From Anaerococcus sp. Marseille-Q5996 (GTDB lineage: Bacteria; Bacillota; Clostridia; Tissierellales; Peptoniphilaceae): DNA of 64,000 nucleotides. The notes below the pieces were generated by a model. That model saw nothing but the letters and a program-made list of their open reading frames with translations. It had not been told where the DNA came from and searched no databases. Position numbers and translations under genes: made by a program. Location: positions 62,001 to 126,000 of the forward strand of contig NZ_CAMPPE010000001.1 in assembly GCF_946893725.1 (NCBI RefSeq). Direction: 5' to 3'. The first letter of the stretch is position 1; every line of letters begins with the position of its first letter. This document shows, in pieces, positions 36,384-44,527 of the stretch.

Positions 36384-36518
36384 ATGAAAAGAACCTATCA
36401 ACCAAATAGAAGAAAAAGAGCAAAAGATCACGGTTTTAGAAAAAGAATGTCTTCTCCAGGTGGAAGAAGAGTACTTAAAGCTCGCCGCAAAAAAAATAGA
36501 AAAAGATTATCTGCTTAA
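36384..36518 (+). CDS. rpmH: Ribosomal protein bL34
   Basis: 44 residues, beginning [20 protein letters not shown] and ending KKNRKRLSA, the invariant pattern of L34. AGGAGG precedes the ATG. First gene right of oriC, as usual. It leads the rnpA-yidD-yidC-jag string. Confidence 0.98.
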   Translation: MKRTYQPNRRKRAKDHGFRKRMSSPGGRRVLKARRKKNRKRLSA

Positions 36519-36575
36519 TATAGTAGATAGTAATCCTAGCTTTTAAGCACAGCTTATTAGAAATTTAGGACGTAG

Positions 36576-36926
36576 ATGGAAAAGCGACTTAGTTTAAGAA
36601 AAGATACTGACTTTCAAAGAGTTTACAGAAAAAGTGATGCTTTTTATAACAGAGACTTTACTATATTGATTAAAAAAAATGGTCTAAACCATCCTAGATT
36701 TGGCTTTTCTATTAGCAAAAAAATTGGCAAGGCCAACCAGCGTAATGCCTTAAAAAGAAAATTGCGCGATATAGTAAGGATAAATTACAATAAGCTCAAT
36801 GGTGTTGATATTGTAATTATCCCAAAAAAACATGTTACATCTTATGATTACCAGGCCTTAAAAAAGACTTTTGGCCATGTTATGAGCATTGCTTTTAAAA
36901 AGAATAAGATTTTTTATGTTAAATAA
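36576..36926 (+). CDS. rnpA: Ribonuclease P protein component
   Basis: Protein partner of the RNase P RNA in tRNA 5' maturation. 116 residues. The RNR-type motif appears as KANQRNALKRKLRDIVR (about 52-68), after the conserved RKDTDFQRVYRKS and HPRFGFSISKKIG. It lies 57 bp after rpmH; its end overlaps yidD by 11 bp. Confidence 0.96.
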   Translation: MEKRLSLRKDTDFQRVYRKSDAFYNRDFTILIKKNGLNHPRFGFSISKKIGKANQRNALKRKLRDIVRINYNKLNGVDIVIIPKKHVTSYDYQALKKTFGHVMSIAFKKNKIFYVK

Positions 36927-37131
36927 AATTTTTATAAAAATGATAAATTTTTACAAGACTTACATTTCTCCACAATTAGGCTTTGGAAAATGCAAATATT
37001 ATCCTTCCTGCTCAACATATGCAGTTGAGTGTTTTACTAAATATGGATTTTTTAAAGCATTTTTTATGTCTTTGTGGAGAATTTTAAGATGTAATCCTTT
37101 TTCCAAGGGCGGATACGACCCTGTTAAATAA
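36916..37131 (+). CDS. yidD: Membrane protein insertion efficiency factor YidD
   Basis: 71 residues. Short membrane-associated factor assisting YidC. Signature YISPQLGFGKCKYYPSCSTYA and CNPFSKGGYDPV with the three conserved cysteines. I chose ATG at 36916, which overlaps rnpA; an ATG eight codons later (36940) is also possible, since neither has a strong Shine-Dalgarno. Confidence 0.93.
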   Translation: MLNKIFIKMINFYKTYISPQLGFGKCKYYPSCSTYAVECFTKYGFFKAFFMSLWRILRCNPFSKGGYDPVK

Positions 37132-37178
37132 TCCAATTAGTCCTACACACGAGAATTTATTAGAAAAATGGAGAGTAT

Positions 37179-37943
37179 ATGATAAATTTTTTAGCTTCCT
37201 TATTAGGTCAACTAATGAGGTGGATTTACGATTCACTTAGCTCTAGCCAAGTTGAACCTAGTAATATAAGTTTTTATGCAATTTCAATTATCCTTATGAC
37301 CCTGCTTGTCAGCCTTATTATCATCCCTGTTACAGTTTCCCAACAAAAGACAGCAGAAAATACCCAAAAGATTAAACCTAAAATGGATGAAATAAAGAAA
37401 AAATATTCTTATGATCCTCAAATTATGCAACAAAAAATGCAAGAGCTTTATAAGGAAGAAAATGTAAATCCAGGTCTATCTTCATGTCTTATTATGATTA
37501 TCCAACTTTTAATCATCTTTGCCTTATTTAGAGTTATGCAGGATACAACCAAATTCGTATTCCCTGAAGGCATTGAAGGAATAAGAAAAGATTTTTACTG
37601 GATAGGTGACCTTACTCAAAAAGATCCATATTGGTTTGGTTTGCCACTTGCAACAAGTGTTTCTCAAATTTTAGTGCAATTATTTTCAATGAAAACCAAC
37701 CCACAAATGGCTGAAGGGCCAATGGCAAGCATGAATAAAACTTTTTTAATGATGCCAATCTTATATTTCTTTATGTTTAGAGGTCTACCAGCAGGTCTAC
37801 CTTTATATTACACAATGAGTTCTTTAATTAGACTCATAATCATGGTTATAATGCATTATACAATCAAAAAACCTAATCAAGTTCACACAAACGAGGTAAA
37901 AAATGAGAAAGTCAATAATAAAACAAGCAAAAACAAAAGATGA
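37179..37943 (+). CDS. yidC: Membrane protein insertase YidC/Oxa1
   Basis: Inserts membrane proteins. 254 residues, Gram-positive type without a long periplasmic domain. Conserved TVSQQKT and a cytoplasmic helical hairpin (MDEIKKKYSYDPQIMQQKMQELYKEENVNP), then helices 2-5 and a basic tail. There is no lipobox at the N-terminus, unlike SpoIIIJ of bacilli. GGAGA precedes the ATG. The 3' end overlaps jag by 41 bp. Confidence 0.95.
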   Translation: MINFLASLLGQLMRWIYDSLSSSQVEPSNISFYAISIILMTLLVSLIIIPVTVSQQKTAENTQKIKPKMDEIKKKYSYDPQIMQQKMQELYKEENVNPGLSSCLIMIIQLLIIFALFRVMQDTTKFVFPEGIEGIRKDFYWIGDLTQKDPYWFGLPLATSVSQILVQLFSMKTNPQMAEGPMASMNKTFLMMPILYFFMFRGLPAGLPLYYTMSSLIRLIIMVIMHYTIKKPNQVHTNEVKNEKVNNKTSKNKR

Positions 37944-39198
37944 GGCTATTAGAAAAGCTCTAGCAGAAATTGGTAAATCAAGATCTGAAGTAGAAATTGA
38001 AATCATAGAAGAAGGATCAGCTGGATTTTTAGGCTTAGGAAGCAAGGATGCAGTTGTCCGCATCAGCTTTGATGAAGATATCAATGAAGCTATGATAGAT
38101 TTAGAAAATGAAATCAGATACGATTCTCTAAAATCTGGCGAATTTGACAAAGAATACAATATCAAAGACCGCAGCAAATACTACGAAGATGAAGCCCGTG
38201 CCAATTATGAAAGCCAAGAAGATTATGAATCAGAAAATGATTCCTATGAAATTTATGAAAAAGAAGGCAGGGACTTTGAAGCAAGCATCCATCAAATAAC
38301 ATATGATGACGAAAATTATGGCGAATACGAAAGACTTCAAAAGATAAATTCTTACCAAGAAAATTCAAAGGGTCATAAAAGCGAAAATGTGGATTTGACC
38401 AAAGAATTAGATGAGAGAATAAGCAAAATTGACAATAACGAAAACTATGAAGCCCATGTAGTTGACCCTTGGGAAAATGAAAGCAAAGAAGAAAAAAGCT
38501 TTGAAAATATAGACTTTGACCAAGAAAATAAAGAAATTTCAGACCAAGAAAACTACAAGGTCATAAGTAAGTCATCAAAAATAACATTTGAATCAAATCC
38601 AGAAGTAGACCTTGAAAACTCTGAAGAAGATTTAAAAGATGAAGAAAAAAAAGAAAAATCATCTGATTTGGCAGAAGACTTTAAAGTAGAAGCAAAACCA
38701 ACTATTGCCCAAGAAAAACAACAAACAGACATAGAAAAATTTTATAAGGCCAAAGAATTTTTAGAAAATATCCTAAAAGAAATGCACTTTGAAAACCCAA
38801 GTGTATACGGCAACCTAGAAGGTTCTATCATAAAACTTGATGCAAAAGTTGCTGAAGAAGACACTGGAATAGCAATTGGAAAAGGTGGAGCAACCCTAGA
38901 TGCAATTGAACTTTTAGTTAGAAAATCCATCGACTCAAGAGCAAATAACCTAAGAGTAAATGTAGATATCAATAACTACAAAAAACGCAGGGACGAAAAA
39001 ATTGTAGAACTTGCAGCAGATACAGCAAGAAAAGTTCAAAGAAGCAAAAAACCTTGGAACTTAAAATACATGAATTCCTACGAAAGAAGATTAGCCCACG
39101 AAGAAATCAGCAAATATCCAAATATAACAAGCCACTCAGAAGGCATGGAACCAAAAAGATATATAGTTGTTGACTATGTGGATGATAGCGAAGAATAA
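37903..39198 (+). CDS. jag: Jag/KhpB RNA-binding protein with a very long acidic linker
   Basis: Cytoplasmic RNA-binding protein linked to cell-wall growth in other Firmicutes. 431 residues, about twice the usual size. Jag_N domain (1-55, with GSAGFLGLGSKDAVV), then about 210 residues of acidic, Glu/Asn/Lys/Ser-rich low-complexity sequence (60-270), then a KH domain with the GxxG-type loop GIAIGKGGATLDAIE (about 323-337), and an R3H domain (ERRLAHEEISKYP...SEGMEPKRYIV). The long linker is the odd part. It overlaps yidC, suggesting translational coupling, and is closed by a terminator. Confidence 0.93.
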   Translation: MRKSIIKQAKTKDEAIRKALAEIGKSRSEVEIEIIEEGSAGFLGLGSKDAVVRISFDEDINEAMIDLENEIRYDSLKSGEFDKEYNIKDRSKYYEDEARANYESQEDYESENDSYEIYEKEGRDFEASIHQITYDDENYGEYERLQKINSYQENSKGHKSENVDLTKELDERISKIDNNENYEAHVVDPWENESKEEKSFENIDFDQENKEISDQENYKVISKSSKITFESNPEVDLENSEEDLKDEEKKEKSSDLAEDFKVEAKPTIAQEKQQTDIEKFYKAKEFLENILKEMHFENPSVYGNLEGSIIKLDAKVAEEDTGIAIGKGGATLDAIELLVRKSIDSRANNLRVNVDINNYKKRRDEKIVELAADTARKVQRSKKPWNLKYMNSYERRLAHEEISKYPNITSHSEGMEPKRYIVVDYVDDSEE

Positions 39199-39227
39199 AA
39201 AAGGCAGTCATATTGACTGCTTTTTTT
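39197..39227 (+). terminator. Terminator after jag
   Basis: GCAGTCA (39204-39210) and TGACTGC (39214-39220) with a 3-nt loop and a seven-T tail. The stem is identical to that of the terminator at 42972-43001. Confidence 0.92.
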
Positions 39228-39374
39228 GTTTAAAAAATAAATGTCTCGGTACTTTGATATATAAGATAGTTAATATTAATTAATATTTTACAAAAAATAT
39301 TGTATAAAATTGTGGACATTTTAACAGTAACTTGATATTATATAAATGTAAACGATATTTTTAGGAGGTTAAAT

Positions 39375-40505
39375 ATGGATTTTTACCAAGAAGCAAAACA
39401 ATTTGCTAAAGAACACATCGAGCCATACACTCGTAGTAGTGATGAGGAAAGCAGATTCCCTGTAGAATCTTTTGAAGAAATGGGAAAAGCAGGATACTTT
39501 AAGCTCTTAATCCCAGAAGAAATGGGTGGACTAGGAAAAACAGCTGTTGAACACCAACAAGCAGTAATGGCTTTTGCTGAAAGTAACCCAACAGCAGGGC
39601 TTTGCTATATGATGCATAACGTAGCTTTAATGACAGTTTTAAATGAAGGAAATGAAGAACTTAAAAAACGTGTTGTAAATGATATTATTGAAAATAACGT
39701 TTTTATGGCACTTGCTTATTCTGAATTTGGAACAGGAACTCACTTTTATATTCCAGAAGTAAAAGTAGAAAAGAAAGAAAACGGCGAATATGTATTTAAT
39801 GGTGTTAAATCCATGGTAACAAGTGCAACACATGCAAGCTATTACTTAATTTTAACCCCATCAACTGAAAAAGAAGGAGATATAAATAACTGGCTAGTAC
39901 CAATTGACAGTGAAGGTTTAGAATTTAAAATGGAACATTGGAAAGGCATTGGCATGAGGGGAAATGTTTCTTGCCCAATGCAAATAAACGGTGTAACTCT
40001 TCCAGAAGAAAATCGTATTGGTGAAGAAGGTTCTGGAGAAGCTCAAGTATTTAATATAGTAGCTCCATACTTCATTTTAGGTCTGGCTAGCGTTTATACA
40101 GGACTTAACTTAAGACTTTCAAATGTTACAAATGACTATGCCTTAAATAGAAAATATCCAGATGGATCAAATCTTGCTAACATCGAAACAGTACAAGTTC
40201 ACCTTGCAAAAATTTATTCTAATGCTTTAAGCTCAAAAGCTATAACAGAGCTTGCAGCAAGATCATTGGTTGATGGTGAAGAAGATGCTGTAGCAAAAAT
40301 TATTGCAGCAAGAGTTTGTGCAATTGAAAGAGCAATCGAATCATCTAATCTTGCAATGAGAGTAGGTGGCGGAAAAACCTATAATAGAATGTCAGAAATA
40401 GAAAGACTAATGAGAGATGCCTATGCAGGACAAATCATGGCTCCATCATTAGATATTTTAAATGTTTGGCTAGGAAGAGCTATTACAGGCCAACCATTAC
40501 TTTAA
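39375..40505 (+). CDS. Acyl-CoA-dehydrogenase-like flavoprotein (first gene of a four-gene cassette)
   Basis: 376 residues with the acyl-CoA dehydrogenase fold order: N-terminal helices (FPVESFEEMGKAGYFKLLIPEEMGGLG), FAD-binding beta domain (ALAYSEFGTGTH, a degenerate form of the usual xxxTExxAGSD; FNGVKSMVTSATHASYYLI), and a C-terminal helical domain. The C-terminus reads RDAYAGQIMAPSLDIL where true dehydrogenases have a YEGT motif with the catalytic Glu, so that base is missing. This resembles flavin-dependent monooxygenase or desulfurisation relatives (DszC/SfnC) more than beta-oxidation enzymes. Substrate unknown. AGGAGG precedes the ATG, and no riboswitch was seen in the 39228-39374 upstream region. 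Confidence 0.83.
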   Translation: MDFYQEAKQFAKEHIEPYTRSSDEESRFPVESFEEMGKAGYFKLLIPEEMGGLGKTAVEHQQAVMAFAESNPTAGLCYMMHNVALMTVLNEGNEELKKRVVNDIIENNVFMALAYSEFGTGTHFYIPEVKVEKKENGEYVFNGVKSMVTSATHASYYLILTPSTEKEGDINNWLVPIDSEGLEFKMEHWKGIGMRGNVSCPMQINGVTLPEENRIGEEGSGEAQVFNIVAPYFILGLASVYTGLNLRLSNVTNDYALNRKYPDGSNLANIETVQVHLAKIYSNALSSKAITELAARSLVDGEEDAVAKIIAARVCAIERAIESSNLAMRVGGGKTYNRMSEIERLMRDAYAGQIMAPSLDILNVWLGRAITGQPLL

Positions 40506-40532
40506 TACTTAATCAAAAAGGAAGGTTTTTTA

Positions 40533-41360
40533 ATGAATAAATTAAAAGTTGGAGCTGTTATTTATGCTCCAAGAGTTACTGTAATTTGGGAAATGATTGA
40601 AAAATTCTATAAGGAAAACGGAGCAGAGATAGAGCCGGTTTTCTTTAAGGACTATAAACTCCAAGTAGATGCACTTGTAAATGGAGATATTGATGTAGCT
40701 TGGAACTCCCCACTTGCCCAACTTGATGCAAGACTTAGACTTGATGAAAAAGAAAAAATTGCTTGCATGAGAGATACTGACAGAGACCGTCAAACATATC
40801 TAGTAGTTAAAAAGGATAAATTTAATGATATAGCTGACCTTAAGGGTAAAACAATAGGTTTTGGTGCTATAGACTCTCCCCAAGCAAGACTTATACCAAT
40901 CTATCACTTGCACAAAAATGGCCTAGAATTTGAAAAAGATTATGAAGAAAAAAGATTTAATATAGGTGTGGGACTACACGGTGATCACGTTGGTGGTGAA
41001 CTAGATAGTATGAAAGCCTTATTAAATGATGAAGTAGATGCAAGTTTTTGCCTAGATTTAAACTATGATGCTTGGGTTGCTGATGGAACAATTGATAAAA
41101 ATGAAGTAGAAATTTTATCAAAAACAGATTACTTTGACCACTGCATCTTTACCTTTAACCCAGAAGTAGCTGATGAAGACATTAAAGAATTTGATGACAT
41201 CATGTTTAAAATGGATTATAACAAAAAAGAAGATAAGGAAATCATGGACCTAGAAGGCCTTACAGAGTGGATGCCAGGTAGACGCGAAGGTTTTGAACAA
41301 ATTACAAAGGCAAATGAATATCTAGGAAACTTTATCGAAGGTTTTAATAGTGAAAACTAA
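40533..41360 (+). CDS. PhnD/SsuA-like substrate-binding protein without signal peptide
   Basis: 275 residues of the type II periplasmic-binding fold: an N-terminal strand KVGAVIYAPRVTVIWEMIEKF, the segment VNGDIDVAWNSPLAQLDA, DLKGKTIGFGAIDSPQARL, and DEVDASFCLDLN. Relatives bind phosphonates, sulfonates or thiamin precursors outside the cell. This one has no signal or lipobox and no ABC permease beside it, so it should be cytoplasmic, as an enzyme or ligand sensor. It starts 27 bp after the flavoprotein gene, and its stop overlaps the next gene's GTG start. Confidence 0.82.
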   Translation: MNKLKVGAVIYAPRVTVIWEMIEKFYKENGAEIEPVFFKDYKLQVDALVNGDIDVAWNSPLAQLDARLRLDEKEKIACMRDTDRDRQTYLVVKKDKFNDIADLKGKTIGFGAIDSPQARLIPIYHLHKNGLEFEKDYEEKRFNIGVGLHGDHVGGELDSMKALLNDEVDASFCLDLNYDAWVADGTIDKNEVEILSKTDYFDHCIFTFNPEVADEDIKEFDDIMFKMDYNKKEDKEIMDLEGLTEWMPGRREGFEQITKANEYLGNFIEGFNSEN

Positions 41361-42525
41361 TTTATTTAAAACATCTCTTATAGGGTCTATGCCAAGAGGC
41401 CATGAAATATTAATGGCCCGTAGGAAACTTAGCGCAGGCTTAATAGATCAAGAAACTTACGAAAAATTAGTAGATGAGAAAACAAAAGAAGTAGTAAAAC
41501 TTCAAGAAGATTTAGATATAGATATAATAACAAGTGGAGAAATAGGACGTGATAACTATGTATCATTTATATCTGAAAAACTTGGTGGAGTTTCTCAAAT
41601 GTCTATGGCAGAAATGCTAGATTATGTGGATGACAAAAGAGAATTTGAAAATATCTTAAATACCCTAGATGTCCCAGCTTCTTCTATAAAAAATGCAATT
41701 TGTACGGGTAAAGTAGAATACACAGGCGATATAGTAGCAAGTGAACTTAAAAAATTAAAATCTTTTACCGATAGACCTGTAAAAATCACCCTACCAGGTC
41801 CATACCTTGTAACCCGTAGTATGTGGCTACCAAATGTCAGCTCAAATTACTATGATAGTAAGGAAGACTTGGGTGAAGATATAATAAAAATCTTTAAAAA
41901 AGAGATAGCAAAATTACAAGGAATAGGTGTTGATGTCATCCAATTTGATGAGCCAGTTCTAACAGAGATAGTTTTTACAGAAGGTAGGCCAAGGACCTTT
42001 ATGTGTGCTTCCCTATCCCAAAGAAAAGATCCGACAGAAGAATTAGAATTTGCAACTCATCTTATAAAAAGTGTTATGGATGGCATAGATAGTGAAAAAT
42101 CTATAGCCTCCATGCACGTTTGCAGGGGCAATTGGAGCAAGGATGAAAGTATCTTACTTGAAGGCCCTTATACACCACTTCTTGATTTATTTTCTGATAT
42201 AAATGCAGATTTGCTGGCCCTAGAGTTTTCCACACCAAGGGCAGGAGAGTTAAAATCTCTCTTAGCAGATGAAAGAATAAAAAACAAGTTAATTTTAGGG
42301 CTTGGAGTTCTAAATCCTAGATTTGATGAAAAAGAAGATGTAGATGTAATCTACAATAGAGCCAAGGAAGCTTTAACTTACATTGATAAAGAAAATCTAT
42401 GGCTAAATCCTGATTGTGGCTTTGCAACATTTTCTAATAGGCCTGTAAATGAATACGAGAATATAAAAGCCAAAGTGGGATCTATGGTAGAAGCAAGGGA
42501 TAGATTGAGAGCTGACTATGAATGA
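41350..42525 (+). CDS. Core-MetE-like cobalamin-independent methyltransferase
   Basis: 391 residues with only the catalytic barrel of MetE; the N-terminal folate-binding half (about 350 residues) is absent. The zinc site is complete: His and Cys in SMHVCRGNW (about 257-259), Glu in LALEFSTPRAG (about 291) and Cys in NPDCGFATF (about 358). It begins SLIGSMPR and contains FDEPVLTE. Such folate-free enzymes (the Mes families) make methionine from other methyl donors, so the donor here is open. GTG start overlaps the previous stop by 11 bp; the end overlaps the OsmC-like gene by 8 bp, indicating tight coupling. Confidence 0.88.
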   Translation: MKTNLFKTSLIGSMPRGHEILMARRKLSAGLIDQETYEKLVDEKTKEVVKLQEDLDIDIITSGEIGRDNYVSFISEKLGGVSQMSMAEMLDYVDDKREFENILNTLDVPASSIKNAICTGKVEYTGDIVASELKKLKSFTDRPVKITLPGPYLVTRSMWLPNVSSNYYDSKEDLGEDIIKIFKKEIAKLQGIGVDVIQFDEPVLTEIVFTEGRPRTFMCASLSQRKDPTEELEFATHLIKSVMDGIDSEKSIASMHVCRGNWSKDESILLEGPYTPLLDLFSDINADLLALEFSTPRAGELKSLLADERIKNKLILGLGVLNPRFDEKEDVDVIYNRAKEALTYIDKENLWLNPDCGFATFSNRPVNEYENIKAKVGSMVEARDRLRADYE

Positions 42526-42970
42526 TGATATAAATTATTTTTCCAAATCATTTAGGGCGGTGGTCTTTGATGAAGATGTTAAAGTTTATAATGAAAAAAC
42601 ATCCACAAGTGTCGACCAAGCCATATCCTTTGATTCGGAAAAAGATGAATTTACGTCTATAGATTTATTTGTATCATCAATTGTTTCAGAGATTTTGCTA
42701 ACCATGATGAAAGTAGCAAAAAAACGTGGGGAAATTCTCCAAGATATAGAAGCTAAGGCGGACTTAGAAATCTCAAATCCCATGTATTTATTAAATGTAA
42801 TAGGTTATGAAGATCCAGGTTTGATAGAAAAACTAGAAGTAGATGTTTACTTCTTCTCTTTTTTAGAAGGAGAAAAACTGGACGAATTTTTAGATGAAGT
42901 TTTAAAAAGGACTTTAATTTATAATACCTTTAAGGATAAGGTTAAAGTTAATTTTAAAACAGTTTTATAA
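42518..42970 (+). CDS. OsmC-like protein lacking the catalytic cysteines
   Basis: 150 residues. The pattern of the OsmC/Ohr fold can be seen: an N-terminal beta part, central helix FTSIDLFVSSIVSEILLTMMKVAKKRG (about 46-72), then the strand DIEAKADLEI and a C-terminal helix-strand. There is no Cys at all, and the position of the peroxidatic Cys in the central helix holds Ser. It is therefore unlikely to be a thiol peroxidase and may be a binding or assembly partner of the methyltransferase. Family assignment is moderate. Confidence 0.62.
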   Translation: MNDDINYFSKSFRAVVFDEDVKVYNEKTSTSVDQAISFDSEKDEFTSIDLFVSSIVSEILLTMMKVAKKRGEILQDIEAKADLEISNPMYLLNVIGYEDPGLIEKLEVDVYFFSFLEGEKLDEFLDEVLKRTLIYNTFKDKVKVNFKTVL

Positions 42971-42971
42971 T

Positions 42972-43001
42972 AAAAAGCAGTCATTACTGACTGCTTTTTT
43001 T
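42972..43001 (+). terminator. Terminator after the four-gene cassette
   Basis: GCAGTCA (42977-42983), TTAC loop, TGACTGC (42988-42994) and a seven-T tail. Same stem as the terminator after jag. Confidence 0.92.
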
Positions 43002-43069
43002 AATTTTTGTTAAGCTTGATAATGAAGTAAGGATTTATGTGTTATTTGATTACTTATTATCAACAAATG

Positions 43070-43097
43070 TTGACTTTTACTAATTTTCTACTATAAT
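43070..43097 (+). promoter_or_regulatory. Promoter of the mnmE-to-parB region
   Basis: TTGACT (43070-43075), 16-nt spacer, TATAAT (43092-43097), about 60 bp before mnmE. Confidence 0.82.
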
Positions 43098-43159
43098 CTT
43101 TATGTTAATAACCACTAGTCAAAGTAGTGGATACAATCGTACTATGAAAGGAAAATTTT

Positions 43160-44527
43160 ATGAGTGAAGCTACTATTGCAGCTATTTCTACTCCAACAGG
43201 TACTGGTGGTATATCCATTGTTAGGATGAGTGGGGATAAAAGCAAAGAAATAATTGATCAAATATTTGAGCCTATCCACGGTGGGCCAATAGATATTAAA
43301 AAAGATAATCGCAGGATGCGCTATGGTAATATCGTCGATGGGAATGAAATTATCGATGAAGTTATGGTAAATTTTATGGCAGGTCCTGGGACCTATACTA
43401 GAGAAGACATAGTAGAGGTTAATTGCCATGGTTCTTTTATATCTGTAAAAAAGATTTTAAATCTTCTTTTAGATAAGGGTGCAGTTCTGGCTGAGCCTGG
43501 TGAATTTACTAAACGTGCTTTTTTAAATGGTCGTATAGACTTATCTCAGGCAGAAGCTGTTTTAGATATTATAAATTCTACAAATGATTTGTCCCAAGCC
43601 CAAGGGATTAACCAATTAAATGGGTCTTTGAGAAATGAAATTGAAGCAATTCGTAAGTCTCTTTTAGAAGCTCTTTCTAGGTTAGAATATTCTATAAACT
43701 TCACAGAAGATGGCGAGGACCTATCTCCTGATGAAATTATAAAATATATGGACCAGGCTAAGACTAGGATTGATAAGCTTTTAAATACTTCTAACAAAGG
43801 GAAAATTATCAGAGAAGGTATCAATACTACAATTTTAGGAAAACCAAATGTGGGTAAGTCTTCCCTACTTAATGCCCTATTAAAAGAAAATCGTGCCATT
43901 GTTACAGACATCCCTGGCACAACCCGTGATTTGATTAGTGAATATATCAATCTAGGTTCATTTACCCTAAAGATAAATGATACAGCAGGTATCCGCGATA
44001 CTGATGATATTGTTGAAAAAATCGGTGTGGATAAGTCAATAGAAATTTCAAAATCTTCTGATTTAATCATTGCCTTATTCGATACGTCAAGAGAATTTGA
44101 TAAGGAAGATCAAAAAATCCTTGACCTAATCGAGGGAAAAAATTCTATCATTATCTTAAATAAAACTGACCTAGACCAAAAATTTGATAGGGCAATTTTT
44201 GATAATATTGACTTGCCTATTATAGAAACATCTATGACAGAAAATATTGGTATCGATAAATTAGAAGAGACAATTACAGAAATTTTTGATACAAGCGAAA
44301 TTAATCGTGAGTCCATTTTAATTACAAATACCCGCCACGAAAGATTATTAAATCAAGCTGGCAAAAAACTTGATGACTCGCTTACTGACATTAAAATGGG
44401 CATACCCCTTGATGCAGTAGAGGTAGATTTACGTGGGTCCTATGATGATTTGGGACTTATAATTGGTGAGTCAGTTTCAGATGAAATAATGGATAAGGTC
44501 TTTAAGGAGTTTTGCGTTGGAAAATAA
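43160..44527 (+). CDS. mnmE: tRNA modification GTPase MnmE
   Basis: With MnmG it adds the carboxymethylaminomethyl group to U34 of certain tRNAs. 455 residues. N-terminal tetrahydrofolate-binding domain ([36 protein letters not shown]), a G domain with [14 protein letters not shown] (P-loop), DTAGIRDT (G3) and NKTD (G4), and the invariant C-terminal FCVGK. GAAAGGA precedes the ATG. Normally next to jag; here separated from it by the cassette. Confidence 0.97.
   Translation: MSEATIAAISTPTGTGGISIVRMSGDKSKEIIDQIFEPIHGGPIDIKKDNRRMRYGNIVDGNEIIDEVMVNFMAGPGTYTREDIVEVNCHGSFISVKKILNLLLDKGAVLAEPGEFTKRAFLNGRIDLSQAEAVLDIINSTNDLSQAQGINQLNGSLRNEIEAIRKSLLEALSRLEYSINFTEDGEDLSPDEIIKYMDQAKTRIDKLLNTSNKGKIIREGINTTILGKPNVGKSSLLNALLKENRAIVTDIPGTTRDLISEYINLGSFTLKINDTAGIRDTDDIVEKIGVDKSIEISKSSDLIIALFDTSREFDKEDQKILDLIEGKNSIIILNKTDLDQKFDRAIFDNIDLPIIETSMTENIGIDKLEETITEIFDTSEINRESILITNTRHERLLNQAGKKLDDSLTDIKMGIPLDAVEVDLRGSYDDLGLIIGESVSDEIMDKVFKEFCVGK

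Noticed and set aside
39228-39374. Possible SAM or other methionine riboswitch before the MetE-like cassette
   Set aside because: The 147 bases are almost pure AT with no conserved stems or terminator/anti-terminator pair; only a weak promoter could be drawn.
43546-44070. 174-residue minus-strand frame inside mnmE
   Set aside because: Shadow of the G domain; no signals of its own.
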